This document shows, piece after piece, positions 14,825 through 24,343 of a stretch of 41,606 nt of DNA (position 1 is the stretch's first letter; the number at the start of each line of letters is the position of its first letter). The notes beneath the pieces are model-generated. The model had not been told where the DNA came from and searched no databases. It was given only the letters and a program-made list of their open reading frames with translations. The DNA is taken from contig CAMCZO010000014.1 in the NCBI GenBank assembly GCA_945887955.1, forward strand, positions 1 through 41,606, read 5' to 3'. The translations under genes and the position numbers were made by a program. The DNA comes from Chitinophaga pinensis. GTDB lineage: Bacteria; Bacteroidota; Bacteroidia; B-17B0; Aurantibacillaceae.

Positions 14825-17428
14825 GTGGAAGAAAATCTTATAGAAGAACAGAAAAAAAAATCACGATTAAAACAAGTCGGGAAGATTATTTTTTATGTTT
14901 TTTTGGTTATGTTATTGTCTATTTTGTCATTAGTCTCATTATTATTAATTTATGAAGATGAGGTAAAATCAGCTATTCTTTCTAAGTTAAACGCTCAACT
15001 TAACGCTGAGGTTAAAATTAACCCAAGCGATATAAACATCACTATTTTAAAATCTTTTCCTGATTGCTCGATTGAATTTAAGGACGCGCTTATGATGGAG
15101 GCCATAAAAATACAAAAGCGAGACACACTTTTGTTTGCTAAACAAATTAATTTATATTTTAATATAATGGATTTATGGAACAAAAAATATAACATTAAAA
15201 AAATAAAAATTGATCGGGCTAGAGTAAAAATTGCGATATCAGAAACTGGCAGTTCAAACTATGTTTTTTGGAAAAAATTAAATAATCAAAGTATAAAAAC
15301 AAATGACACCTTAAGCTTTAAACTGAACTTAATAACCATTAAAAACAGTAGGTTGTTTTATAATGATAAACAACAACAATTTAGAACCGAAGTAGCCATT
15401 AATCAGCTTGATTTAAAAGGAAATTTTACTGAAACTGATTTCGAACTTTCTACAAAGGGGAATCTTTTGGTTGATTTAATAGCATCAAATAATACAATTT
15501 ATTTAAAGAAAAAGAAAATTAATTTTTCGGTTGATTTAAATATAAAAGGACCTGCTTTTGCTTTTAATGAGGCAAGAATTAATTTAAATAAGATGGCCCT
15601 TGATTTTAATGGAAAAGGGGTTTATAAGGATAGCCTCGAAAGTTTAGAACTTAATTTTATAGCACCGGATATGGATATCGCTTCTGTGATGTCTTTATTA
15701 CCAAAAAAAGTATTAACCAATATAGATGATTATAATAGTACAGGAAATTTTTATGCGAAAGGCGAACTTAATTATTCTTTAAAAAATGAATGGAATATTA
15801 AATCTGCTTTTGGAATTAAAAATGGAGAGGTTACCTATAAGCCAAAATCTACGAAATTAACTAATGTTAAAATAGAAGGAGATTTTAATTACAGTAAACT
15901 ATCTTCTGGCTTAAATTTAAAGAATGTGAATTTAAAATTAAATAACGATGAAATTGAGGGTTCGTGCATAATTAAAGATTTTAAAGCGCCCTATTTAAAA
16001 TTAGTTACACAAGCAAAAGTTCATCTAGAAAATTTACAATCATTTTATCCAATAGACACAATTAAATTATTAAAAGGGAATCTTAGCATTAATGCTAATT
16101 TGGAAGGCTTGATTAGCGATTTAACTAATAAAACATTTTCTGAACTTGTTAAGTTAAAACTAGAAGCTATATTAAATAATGTTGAAGTATTGTTTAAAGG
16201 AGATGAGCATTCTTTTATTTTAGAAAATTGTAAGATTATTGCTCAGGATAGGGAAATTGAAGTAAAGGATTTAAAATTAAAAAAAGGCGATTCTGACCTT
16301 GAAGTGAATGGTAAATTACCAGGATTTTTTAAATACATTTTAGATAGTAACTCTCCATTAATTATTGAGGGAAGATTATTTTCAAATTACTTAAGGCTTG
16401 AAGATCTTTTGCCAAAACAAATATCTTCTGAAAAACAAAATTCAGCAATTATTCCTAAAAATATAAATTTTACGTTAAAGACCGAAATAAATAAACTCTC
16501 ATATTCTAAATTTTTAGCTAATACTATTTCGGGGCAGATTGAGATAAAAAATCAAAAGGCTATGATTAGCGATATGAGACTAAAAACGATGGATGGCACC
16601 GCGCAAATAGATATACTTGCTGATAATACGGGAGACAATTTGATCGTAGACTTAAGTAGTATAATTAAGGAGATAAATATTAAGCAGTTATTTAAATCGT
16701 TTAATAATTTTGGTCAAAGCACACTTATAGATGCACAAATAAATGGGCTTGCAAATGTAAATATTAACTTTTCAGGTAAATGGAATAATAGGCTCGAGGC
16801 CGACTTAAAATCTATAGAGGCTTCAGGCAATATTAGTATTGATAAAGGAGAATTAATTAATTTTAAGCCGCTTATGAGCCTTTCAAAATATTTAAAAATA
16901 GAAGATTTAATGCATATTAGATTTTCGACTCTAGAAAGTAATATTAAAATCAAAGAGTCTATAATTAATTTTCCTAAAACTGCGATTAAAAACTCGGCAT
17001 TAAATTTAGAGTTAGGGGGGACGCATAGTTTTGATAATATAATCGATTATCAAATAAGATTATTAGTTTCGGAGTTAAAATCAAAAGCAGGTAAATCAAA
17101 ACAAGAGGATTTTGGAGACATAGAGATGGACCTCGAAGATAAACGAACTATTTTTATGAGAATGAAAGGAAGCATTGATAATCCAAAAATAGAATATGAT
17201 TTCAAGGGACTGAAAACTAAAATAAAAGAAGATATTATAAAAGAAAAACAAACCTGGAAGGAATTAAAAGAACAATTTAAACAGGACATTGGCATAGGTA
17301 AAAAAGACACATTAGATAAAAAAGATAAAGCAACGCAAACTAAATTTGAATTAGAAAAACCTAAAAATAATAAGTTAAAGCCAACATTAGAATTAAAAAA
17401 GAAATCTGAAGATGATGATGACTTTTAA
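14825..17428 (+). CDS. AsmA-like inner-membrane protein
   Basis: An 867-aa protein with one N-terminal membrane helix (residues ~17-42) and a very long periplasmic region of beta-strand repeats. The first ~100 residues carry the AsmA pattern (LLIYEDEVKSAILSKLNAQL, then a DINITILKSFPDCS stretch). The C-terminal portion (NKGELINFKPL-type segment to GSIDNPKIEYDF) matches the AsmA-like end. The last ~90 residues are charged and Lys-rich. AsmA-family proteins form long hydrophobic grooves thought to move phospholipids to the outer membrane; that role is inferred here from family membership. The start is GTG at 14825, because a stop at 14810 closes the frame. A histidine kinase follows 78 bases downstream. 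Confidence 0.85.
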   Translation: MEENLIEEQKKKSRLKQVGKIIFYVFLVMLLSILSLVSLLLIYEDEVKSAILSKLNAQLNAEVKINPSDINITILKSFPDCSIEFKDALMMEAIKIQKRDTLLFAKQINLYFNIMDLWNKKYNIKKIKIDRARVKIAISETGSSNYVFWKKLNNQSIKTNDTLSFKLNLITIKNSRLFYNDKQQQFRTEVAINQLDLKGNFTETDFELSTKGNLLVDLIASNNTIYLKKKKINFSVDLNIKGPAFAFNEARINLNKMALDFNGKGVYKDSLESLELNFIAPDMDIASVMSLLPKKVLTNIDDYNSTGNFYAKGELNYSLKNEWNIKSAFGIKNGEVTYKPKSTKLTNVKIEGDFNYSKLSSGLNLKNVNLKLNNDEIEGSCIIKDFKAPYLKLVTQAKVHLENLQSFYPIDTIKLLKGNLSINANLEGLISDLTNKTFSELVKLKLEAILNNVEVLFKGDEHSFILENCKIIAQDREIEVKDLKLKKGDSDLEVNGKLPGFFKYILDSNSPLIIEGRLFSNYLRLEDLLPKQISSEKQNSAIIPKNINFTLKTEINKLSYSKFLANTISGQIEIKNQKAMISDMRLKTMDGTAQIDILADNTGDNLIVDLSSIIKEINIKQLFKSFNNFGQSTLIDAQINGLANVNINFSGKWNNRLEADLKSIEASGNISIDKGELINFKPLMSLSKYLKIEDLMHIRFSTLESNIKIKESIINFPKTAIKNSALNLELGGTHSFDNIIDYQIRLLVSELKSKAGKSKQEDFGDIEMDLEDKRTIFMRMKGSIDNPKIEYDFKGLKTKIKEDIIKEKQTWKELKEQFKQDIGIGKKDTLDKKDKATQTKFELEKPKNNKLKPTLELKKKSEDDDDF

Positions 17429-17506
17429 AGGAATATAGAGTTTAGAATTAGTAGATTCGGTTTAATTTTTTTAATCAGTATCTTTATCAATCTTAATCTA
17501 GTTATT

Positions 17507-19027
17507 GTGAACATTTACGATAAAAAAAATCGATGGAAATTAGGGCTTGCCCTTATGGCTTTCTTCATTGTGATTGCATCGTTTTGGTATACTGATAATT
17601 TAGTAAAAAATATTTCGAATAACGAAAAACAAAAAGTGAAATTATGGGCTAAGGCAGTTCAGAAAAAAGCTAGTTTAGTTAAATTTACAAAAAAACTTTT
17701 CGAAAAAATTAAATTAGGCGAAACCAAAAAAGCCGAACTTTTTGCCGAAGCAACAAAAGAATTAAGTAAAGGCTCAGATTTAAGCATTAATCAAGACATC
17801 TCTTTTATTTTAAAAGTTTTACAAGAAAACACGACCGTTCCGGTTATTCTTACCGACGCATCTGATAAAATTTTATCTAAACGCAATTTAGATTCTTTAA
17901 AAGAAAACGACCCGGTTTATTTAAATCAGGAATTAAATAGTATGAAAAGTTTATACGATCCGGTTGAAATATTTATTTACAAGGGAATAAAGCAAAAGCT
18001 TTATCATAAAGATAGCCGCGTTTTTAACGATATTAAATTAGTGTTTGATAGTTTAATTAAATCCTTTATTACCGAAGTGGCAATTAATTCTGCTGACGTT
18101 CCTGTTATTTTTACTAATAATTTAAAAGACACCATTATTGCCATTGGTAAAATTGACGAGTTTAGTGTTAATACCCGCGATAAATTACAATTAACATTAA
18201 ATAAGTTAGCTGCACAAAACAACCCAATCGAAATTGATTTAGGAGATGGGTCAAAGGACTATATTTTTTATGCCCCATCTGAATTAATAACAAGGCTTAA
18301 GTATTATCCATATATTCAATTTGGAGTAATTGGTTTATTTTTAATTATTGCATATATTTTATTTAGTACGGCCCGAAAAGCTGAGCAAGATCAGGTTTGG
18401 GTGGGAATGAGTAAAGAAACCGCACATCAACTAGGAACCCCGCTTTCGTCGCTTATGGCATGGAACGAACACTTAATCACTTTAGGAGTAGACGAGGCCA
18501 TAGTTTCAGAAATGAACCAAGATGTAAAACGATTAAATACCATTACTGATCGTTTTAGCAAAATTGGCTCTCAACCGACTTTGTCTTTAGAAAATATTAA
18601 TCTTTTGCTTACCACTGCCATAGATTATTTAAAAAAACGAACATCGCGTAACGTTGTTTATACTTTAAATTTAACTGAAAAAGATATAAATATAAATTTA
18701 TGCGCCCCTTTATTTGAATGGGTGATTGAAAATTTGTGTAAAAATGCGGTTGATACAATGGATGGAAAAGGCTCTATTACTGTTAATTTGATTGATTTTT
18801 CAGAAGGGATATTTATCGACATTATTGACACAGGAAAAGGTATTCCAAAATCAAAATTTAAAACAATATTTGAACCAGGGTATACCACTAAAAAAAGAGG
18901 ATGGGGCCTTGGATTAAGTTTATGTAAAAGAATTATTGAATCTTATCATCATGGAAAAATAAATGTGATACAAAGTGAAATTAATAAAGGCACAACCTTT
19001 AGAATAGAATTAAAAAAACTAATTTAA
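17507..19027 (+). CDS. Membrane sensor histidine kinase
   Basis: A 506-aa protein starting at GTG 17507. Membrane helices at residues ~12-29 and ~270-287 flank a ~240-aa external sensor region. That region contains two loosely similar halves, each beginning with VPVI (residues 111-114 and 198-201), suggesting an internal duplication. There is no evident HAMP domain. The H-box is ETAHQLGTPLSSL with His307, followed by the N-box ENLCKNA (408-414), the G1 box DTGKGIP (441-447) and the G2 box GWGLGL (465-470), so the kinase should be active. No response regulator is adjacent, so it is an orphan in this window. It probably shares a transcript with the AsmA-like gene. Confidence 0.9.
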   Translation: MNIYDKKNRWKLGLALMAFFIVIASFWYTDNLVKNISNNEKQKVKLWAKAVQKKASLVKFTKKLFEKIKLGETKKAELFAEATKELSKGSDLSINQDISFILKVLQENTTVPVILTDASDKILSKRNLDSLKENDPVYLNQELNSMKSLYDPVEIFIYKGIKQKLYHKDSRVFNDIKLVFDSLIKSFITEVAINSADVPVIFTNNLKDTIIAIGKIDEFSVNTRDKLQLTLNKLAAQNNPIEIDLGDGSKDYIFYAPSELITRLKYYPYIQFGVIGLFLIIAYILFSTARKAEQDQVWVGMSKETAHQLGTPLSSLMAWNEHLITLGVDEAIVSEMNQDVKRLNTITDRFSKIGSQPTLSLENINLLLTTAIDYLKKRTSRNVVYTLNLTEKDININLCAPLFEWVIENLCKNAVDTMDGKGSITVNLIDFSEGIFIDIIDTGKGIPKSKFKTIFEPGYTTKKRGWGLGLSLCKRIIESYHHGKINVIQSEINKGTTFRIELKKLI

Positions 19028-19064
19028 TTTAAAGAAGAAAAAAATTAAATTTATTAGAGTTATT

Positions 19065-19820
19065 TTAAGTTAAACTCGCTTTTAAATATTCTCTATTCAT
19101 CCTTGCAATATTTTCGAGAGAAATGCTTTTTGGACATTCTGCTTCGCAGGCCCCAGTATTAGTGCAATTGCCAAAGCCCTCTTCGTCCATTTGTTTTACC
19201 ATGTTTAACACTCGATCTCTCTTTTCAATTTTACCCTGAGGTAATAAAGCTAATTGAGAAACTTTTGCTGAAACAAATAGCATGGCACTGCTGTTTTTAC
19301 AAGCCGCTACACATGCGCCACAACCAATACAAGCCGCGGCATTAAAAGCATCATCGGCATCATATTTCGGAATTAAAATATTATTGGCATCTTTAGCGTT
19401 ACCGGTATTTATAGAAACAAAACCACCCGAAGCCATAATTCTATCAAATGAAGAACGATCTACGGCTAAATCTTTTATTACAGGAAATGCAGCGCTTCTC
19501 CATGGTTCAACTACAATAGTGTCTCCATCTTTAAAGCTTCTCATATGAAGTTGGCAAGTTGTAACACCCTGTTTTGGGCCATGTGGCCGGCCATTGATAT
19601 ACATGCTACACATGCCACATATGCCTTCTCGACAGTCGTGGTCAAATGCAATAGGTTCTTTTCCTGAGCTAATTAAATGTTCGTTTACAACGTCAAACAT
19701 TTCTAAAAAACTCATGTCAGGCGAAATGCCTTTTGCATCGAAAGTTTCAAAACGACCTTTTTCGTTTTTGTTTTTTTGTTTCCACACTTTTAAAGTGAGG
19801 TTCATATTTCCTTGACTCAT
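19065..19820 (-). CDS. sdhB: Succinate dehydrogenase iron-sulphur subunit
   Basis: A 251-aa protein carrying electrons from the flavin of SdhA to quinone at SdhC. All cluster ligands are visible: Cys63, Cys68, Cys71 and Cys89 for the [2Fe-2S] centre, Cys164, Cys167, Cys170 for the second centre, and Cys219, Cys225 and Cys229 with Cys174 for the others, arranged as [11 protein letters not shown] and [12 protein letters not shown]. It lies 5 bases after sdhA and is the last gene of the sdhCAB operon. The gene order C-A-B is the usual Bacteroidota type. Confidence 0.95.
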   Translation of the reverse strand: MSQGNMNLTLKVWKQKNKNEKGRFETFDAKGISPDMSFLEMFDVVNEHLISSGKEPIAFDHDCREGICGMCSMYINGRPHGPKQGVTTCQLHMRSFKDGDTIVVEPWRSAAFPVIKDLAVDRSSFDRIMASGGFVSINTGNAKDANNILIPKYDADDAFNAAACIGCGACVAACKNSSAMLFVSAKVSQLALLPQGKIEKRDRVLNMVKQMDEEGFGNCTNTGACEAECPKSISLENIARMNREYLKASLT

Positions 19821-19825
19821 AATTA

Positions 19826-21814
19826 TTATTTATATGAACGTTGTGCGATTTTAATATTTTCGTATTTTAATTCTTCTTTGTGTAATTTATAATCACTTTC
19901 GTTTTTATATTCCCATGCTGCAACATAAGCGTATTTTTTATCATCTCTTAAAGCTTCACCTTCTTCTGTTTGATATTCTTCTCTAAAGTGCCCGCCACAG
20001 CTTTCATTACGATCTAAGGCATCTATACACATAAGTTCGCCTAATTCTAGAAAATCTGAAACCCTTGAAGCTTTTTCAAGTTCAGAATTAAATTCATTAG
20101 CATCTCCTGGAACCCGAACATTGCTCCAAAATTCTTGTCTCAAAGATTTAATTTCAGAAATAGCCCAAAGCAATCCTTCTTTATTTCGAGCCATGCCACA
20201 TTTATCCCACATAATTTTTCCTAATCTTTTATGAAAATAATCTACGGATTTAGTGCCTTTGATGTTCATTAATTTATTGATGTGATCTTGAACTTTGGCT
20301 TCGGCTACTACAAAAGCTTCATTGTCGGTAGGAATAACTTTGGTTCTAATTTCTTCTGATAAATAATCTCCAATTGTATAAGGAATTACAAAATAACCGT
20401 CGGCTAGACCTTGCATTAAAGCTGATGCGCCTAATCGGTTGGCGCCATGATCGCTGAAGTTAGCTTCGCCTAAAGCAAACAATCCTGGCACGGTTGTCAT
20501 TAAATTATAATCAACCCAAAGTCCGCCCATAGTATAGTGAACTGCAGGATATATTCTCATGGGCACTTCATATGGATCTTCGCCTGTAATTTGTTTATAC
20601 ATGTCAAATAAATTACCATATTTTTCTTTGATAACAGCTTTGCCTAGTTGAATAATTTCTTGTTTGTTTGGACTATGTAAATTATGTTTAGTCGCTTCAA
20701 TTTTGCCATAACGCTCTGTATTTGCAGTAAAATCAAGATATACCGCCATTTTACTTGCTCCTGATCCAAAGCCAGCATCACAACGCTCTTTAGCCGCTCT
20801 ACTTGCCACGTCTCGAGGAACTAAATTACCAAAAGCCGGGTATCTTCGTTCTAAAAAATAATCTCTTTCTTCTTCAGGAATATCGTTTGGTTTTCGGGTA
20901 TCATCTTGTTTTTTTGAAGTCCAAATTCGTCCGTCGTTTCTTAAGGACTCTGACATTAATGTTAGCTTAGATTGATGGTCCCCCGAAACAGGAATGCAAG
21001 TTGGATGAATTTGTGTGTAGCACGGATTTCCGAAAAAAGCCCCGTTTTTATGCGCTTTCCATGCAGCGGTTACATTGCAGCCCATCGCATTGGTTGATAA
21101 ATAAAACACATTACCATAACCTCCAGTGCATAATAAAACAGCATGACCAAAATGACGTTCTAATTTTCCGGTAACTAAATCTCGCGCAATAATTCCTCTA
21201 GCTTTTCCATCTATTTTTACTACTTCCATCATTTCATGGCGAGCTAATAATTGAACAGCTCCCATTCCAATTTGACGCTGAAGAGCAGAGTAAGCTCCTA
21301 ATAATAATTGTTGTCCGGTTTGTCCAGCCGCATAAAATGTACGCTGAACTTGCGTTCCACCAAAACTACGGTTGCTTAATGTACCGCCATATTCGCGCGC
21401 AAAAGGAACGCCTTGAGCAACGCATTGATCAATAATGCTACTAGAAACTTCTGCTAAGCGGTGAACATTGGCTTCGCGCGCACGATAATCTCCCCCTTTT
21501 ATAGTATCATAAAATAAACGGTAAACACTATCTCCGTCGTTTTGATAATTTTTCGCAGCATTAATACCTCCTTGTGCCGCTATACTATGCGCTCTACGCG
21601 GAGAATCTTGAAAACAAAATACTTTTACTTTGTATCCCATTTCTGCTAAAGATGCAGCGGCTGATGAGCCCGCAAGGCCAGACCCAACAACAATGATTTC
21701 TAAGCTTCGCTTATTAGCGGGGTTTACTAAGTGAACAGTTGAACGATATTTAGTCCATTTTTCTTCTAATGTTCCTTCAGGAATTTTTGCATTTATTTTA
21801 GATGATGAAGCCAT
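19826..21814 (-). CDS. sdhA: Succinate dehydrogenase flavoprotein subunit
   Basis: A 662-aa catalytic subunit oxidising succinate to fumarate in the TCA cycle. The FAD-binding motif is [11 protein letters not shown] (43-53), and His76 in [11 protein letters not shown] is the residue expected to carry covalent FAD. Active-site segments include IHPTCIP and [17 protein letters not shown]. Its length (about 660) is typical of the Bacteroidota/type B enzyme rather than the ~590 of proteobacteria. It is 22 bases downstream of sdhC and 5 bases upstream of sdhB. Confidence 0.96.
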   Translation of the reverse strand: MASSSKINAKIPEGTLEEKWTKYRSTVHLVNPANKRSLEIIVVGSGLAGSSAAASLAEMGYKVKVFCFQDSPRRAHSIAAQGGINAAKNYQNDGDSVYRLFYDTIKGGDYRAREANVHRLAEVSSSIIDQCVAQGVPFAREYGGTLSNRSFGGTQVQRTFYAAGQTGQQLLLGAYSALQRQIGMGAVQLLARHEMMEVVKIDGKARGIIARDLVTGKLERHFGHAVLLCTGGYGNVFYLSTNAMGCNVTAAWKAHKNGAFFGNPCYTQIHPTCIPVSGDHQSKLTLMSESLRNDGRIWTSKKQDDTRKPNDIPEEERDYFLERRYPAFGNLVPRDVASRAAKERCDAGFGSGASKMAVYLDFTANTERYGKIEATKHNLHSPNKQEIIQLGKAVIKEKYGNLFDMYKQITGEDPYEVPMRIYPAVHYTMGGLWVDYNLMTTVPGLFALGEANFSDHGANRLGASALMQGLADGYFVIPYTIGDYLSEEIRTKVIPTDNEAFVVAEAKVQDHINKLMNIKGTKSVDYFHKRLGKIMWDKCGMARNKEGLLWAISEIKSLRQEFWSNVRVPGDANEFNSELEKASRVSDFLELGELMCIDALDRNESCGGHFREEYQTEEGEALRDDKKYAYVAAWEYKNESDYKLHKEELKYENIKIAQRSYK

Positions 21815-21836
21815 AATATTTTAAATATTTAAAAGT

Positions 21837-22511
21837 TTATTTGATCAATTCTGTAAAAATTGCCACAGGCATTGAAGCAAATAATAGACAAACAATAATC
21901 GAGAACCAAAGCCCTATTTTCTTAATAATAGGAGTATATTTTTTGTGATTTAAGCCCAATGTTTGAAAGGCTGATTGAAAGCCATGCAAAATATGAAAAA
22001 GTAAACTACCAACACCAATTAAATAAAGGGCGACTATGTACCAATTTGAAAAAACTTCTTTCATTTCGTTGAAAGTATTATGTTTATCAGCCTTTCCGGT
22101 AAAAACCGCAATTTTAGTGTCTATCCAAAAATGGGCTAAGTGAACAACTAAAAAAATAAGTAATAAGGAGCCTAATATTCCCATTGAACGAGAATACCAA
22201 TTGCTATTAGCCGAACCATTTATTTTTTCGTATCCAATAGGTCGAGCTTTTTTATTTTCGAGAGTTAGTAAAAGTGCAAAAATGATATGCAAAATTAAAC
22301 CCGCAAAAAGGCCAATTTCTATTAAGCGAATAAGTGGATTTGTGGCCATAAAGTGAGCCGCGGCATTAAATGTTATTCCACCATCATTAATGAAGATACA
22401 AGAATTAACGCTTACGTGGACGATTAAAAAAGAAATTAAAAATAACCCAGTTAAACCCATTGATATTTTTTTTCCAATCGAAGAAGATAAAAAAAATGAT
22501 TTTTCGCTCAT
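21837..22511 (-). CDS. sdhC: Succinate dehydrogenase cytochrome b subunit
   Basis: A 224-aa membrane anchor with five hydrophobic helices, the single-chain cytochrome b558 form found with type B enzymes. His residues suited to binding two haems lie in LIVHVSVN (His32), in the second helix (HIIFALLL), in HLAHFW and in HILHGFQ. It is the first gene of the sdhCAB operon, and the long C-terminal helix ends at the cytoplasmic side. No separate SdhD is present, as expected for this class. Confidence 0.92.
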   Translation of the reverse strand: MSEKSFFLSSSIGKKISMGLTGLFLISFLIVHVSVNSCIFINDGGITFNAAAHFMATNPLIRLIEIGLFAGLILHIIFALLLTLENKKARPIGYEKINGSANSNWYSRSMGILGSLLLIFLVVHLAHFWIDTKIAVFTGKADKHNTFNEMKEVFSNWYIVALYLIGVGSLLFHILHGFQSAFQTLGLNHKKYTPIIKKIGLWFSIIVCLLFASMPVAIFTELIK

Positions 22512-22538
22512 ATATTAAAAACTTGAAAATTTAATGTT

Positions 22539-22568
22539 TAAAGGTACTCAGATAACAATTATAATCAA
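22539..22568 (-). promoter_or_regulatory. Probable promoter of sdhCAB
   Basis: On the minus strand TTG (22568-22566) and TACCTTTA (22546-22539) are 19 bases apart, one mismatch from the TTTG/TAnnTTTG consensus. The sdhC start is 28 bases further on. The rest of the gap 22569-22731 holds no gene or hairpin I could see. Confidence 0.4.
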
Positions 22569-22731
22569 GTTTAGGTTTAACTGTTTTTTTTATTAAATTA
22601 CTAAAAACCAAATTAAAAGAGCCGATGACATTAGATAAATAAGGGGTTTGTTGTTATTTAGAATCATTTTAAATATTATTTACTTGCCTTAAATTATTTA
22701 TATTTTTCAAATCTAAATCAGTAATGTTGTT

Positions 22732-23277
22732 TCAAGGGCTTTTATTTTCAAAAAAATGAGCCTCTTCCCATTTATCAGATAGTTTTAACAATGTAAATCC
22801 TTGGTAGTTGAATGTTTCATTTAGTTCTTCAGAAATAAATTTTTCTTTTAAAATAGGAAATAAATTTTTTTTTATATCCCTAAAGGCGATGGTGACATGA
22901 GGATGGAACCCACGTTTATCATCCACATCATTAAATAATTTTAATTTTTGTTTAGCAAATCGGGTTAATTCTAAATGTAGCTTATTTAGAATCTCATTTT
23001 TACAAACATCAACATAAATAACTCTGGGTTCAAAAAAATTGTAATTTTTTAATACGACTTCGAAATTTTCTTCAAATCGGAAGCTGGAGAGTGATTCTAT
23101 TAATATTTTTTCTTTTTCTTCTTTCCATACAAAAGGCCTATGAAGAGTTATGTGAGAAGGACTTCTTAAGGCACACTTAAGTTGATGCGATTTTAATAGT
23201 GAATTTTTTACAGCCTCGATTTTATCAAATAAGGGTTGTGGAATTACAATCGCAATAAAGTATTTTTTAAGGGGCAT
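22732..23277 (-). CDS. 2'-5' RNA ligase-like (2H phosphoesterase) protein
   Basis: A 181-aa cytoplasmic protein with the two HxT motifs of the 2H phosphoesterase superfamily: His42-Ile-Thr44 in SPSHITLHRPF and His127-Val-Thr129 in HPHVTIAF. Members hydrolyse or form 2'-5' or cyclic phosphodiester bonds in RNA or small nucleotides; the substrate here is unknown. It stands alone, divergent from the nucleotidyltransferase gene at 23333, with a 13-bp inverted repeat between them. Confidence 0.85.
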   Translation of the reverse strand: MPLKKYFIAIVIPQPLFDKIEAVKNSLLKSHQLKCALRSPSHITLHRPFVWKEEKEKILIESLSSFRFEENFEVVLKNYNFFEPRVIYVDVCKNEILNKLHLELTRFAKQKLKLFNDVDDKRGFHPHVTIAFRDIKKNLFPILKEKFISEELNETFNYQGFTLLKLSDKWEEAHFFENKSP

Positions 23278-23298
23278 ATTTACTTAATAACTTCATTA

Positions 23299-23329
23299 AA
23301 TTATACTATTTTTACCAAATAGTATAATT
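23299..23329. promoter_or_regulatory. 13-bp inverted repeat between divergent genes
   Basis: A perfect palindrome: 23299-23311 pairs with 23317-23329 around a 5-base loop, arm ATTATACTATTT plus one further pair. It ends three bases before the ATG of the nucleotidyltransferase and begins 22 bases from the start of the 2H phosphoesterase. It could be an operator, or an RNA hairpin masking the start of the + strand message. Confidence 0.5.
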
Positions 23330-23332
23330 ATT

Positions 23333-24343
23333 ATGCAAATTATTATTCCAATGGCGGGAAAAGGAAAACGTATGCGCCCCCATACACTAACTACCGCCAA
23401 GCCTTTAATCCCATTAGGAGGGAAACCAATTGTTCAGCGCTTAGTTGAGGATATCACAAAGGTTTGTGGAGAAAAAGTATCTGAGATCGCCTTTGTAGTT
23501 GGGCGAGATTTTGGAGCAGATATAGAACAAAATTTAATAAAAATAGCCGAAAGTCAAGGAGCAAAGGGAAGCATTTATTATCAAGATAAGGCTTTGGGAA
23601 CAGCCCATGCCATTATGTGCGCAAAAGAGGCAATTAAAGGAAAAACAATAATAGCTTTTGCTGACACCTTGTTTAAAGCTGATTTTGTTATGGATACAGA
23701 GAAAGAAGGCGTTATTTGGGTTCAAAAGATTAAGGATCCTAGCCAATTTGGAGTTGTTAAAATAAATGAGCTAGGCGTTATTACAGATTTTATTGAAAAA
23801 CCAAGTTTGTTTGTTAGCGATTTAGCAATTATTGGAATTTATTATTTTAAAAATGGCGAAAATCTAAAAAACGAATTACAATATTTATTAGACAATCAGA
23901 TTACCGAAAAAGGCGAATATCAATTAACAAACGCTTTAGAAAACATGAAGAATAAAGGCTTAAAGTTTATGCCTGGTCAGGTTTCGGAGTGGTTAGATTG
24001 CGGTAATAAAAATGCGGCGGTATATACCAATCAGAGAGTATTAGAGTTTGATAAAAACAAGCCAGAGCTGAAGGGCAATCAAATAAAAAATAATAATAGT
24101 ATAATAATAGAGCCATGTTATATTGGAAACAATGTTGAACTAAGCGAATCAATTATAGGGCCTTATGTAAGTATTGGACACAACTCAAAAATCACAAATA
24201 GCATTGTTAAAAATTCAGTTATACAAATTAGTGCAACTATTATTAATGCAAATATATCGGATAGTATTATTGGAATAGGTGCAGAGGTAAAAGGTAAATC
24301 TGTGGATTTAAGTATTAGTGATTATTCTCAAATTGTTACGTAA
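23333..24343 (+). CDS. Sugar-phosphate nucleotidyltransferase
   Basis: A 336-aa protein of the NDP-sugar pyrophosphorylase family. The nucleotide-binding signature MAGKGKRMRPHT (7-18) and KPLIPLGGKPIV (23-34) opens the catalytic domain, and YLDC-type chemistry is suggested by the conserved EWLDCGN near residue 220. The last ~90 residues are hexapeptide repeats of a left-handed beta-helix (IEPCYIGNNVEL, IGPYVSIGHNS). It makes an activated sugar (NDP-hexose) from sugar-1-phosphate and NTP; the exact sugar cannot be told. It opens an envelope operon and overlaps the next gene by 26 bases. Confidence 0.88.
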   Translation: MQIIIPMAGKGKRMRPHTLTTAKPLIPLGGKPIVQRLVEDITKVCGEKVSEIAFVVGRDFGADIEQNLIKIAESQGAKGSIYYQDKALGTAHAIMCAKEAIKGKTIIAFADTLFKADFVMDTEKEGVIWVQKIKDPSQFGVVKINELGVITDFIEKPSLFVSDLAIIGIYYFKNGENLKNELQYLLDNQITEKGEYQLTNALENMKNKGLKFMPGQVSEWLDCGNKNAAVYTNQRVLEFDKNKPELKGNQIKNNNSIIIEPCYIGNNVELSESIIGPYVSIGHNSKITNSIVKNSVIQISATIINANISDSIIGIGAEVKGKSVDLSISDYSQIVT

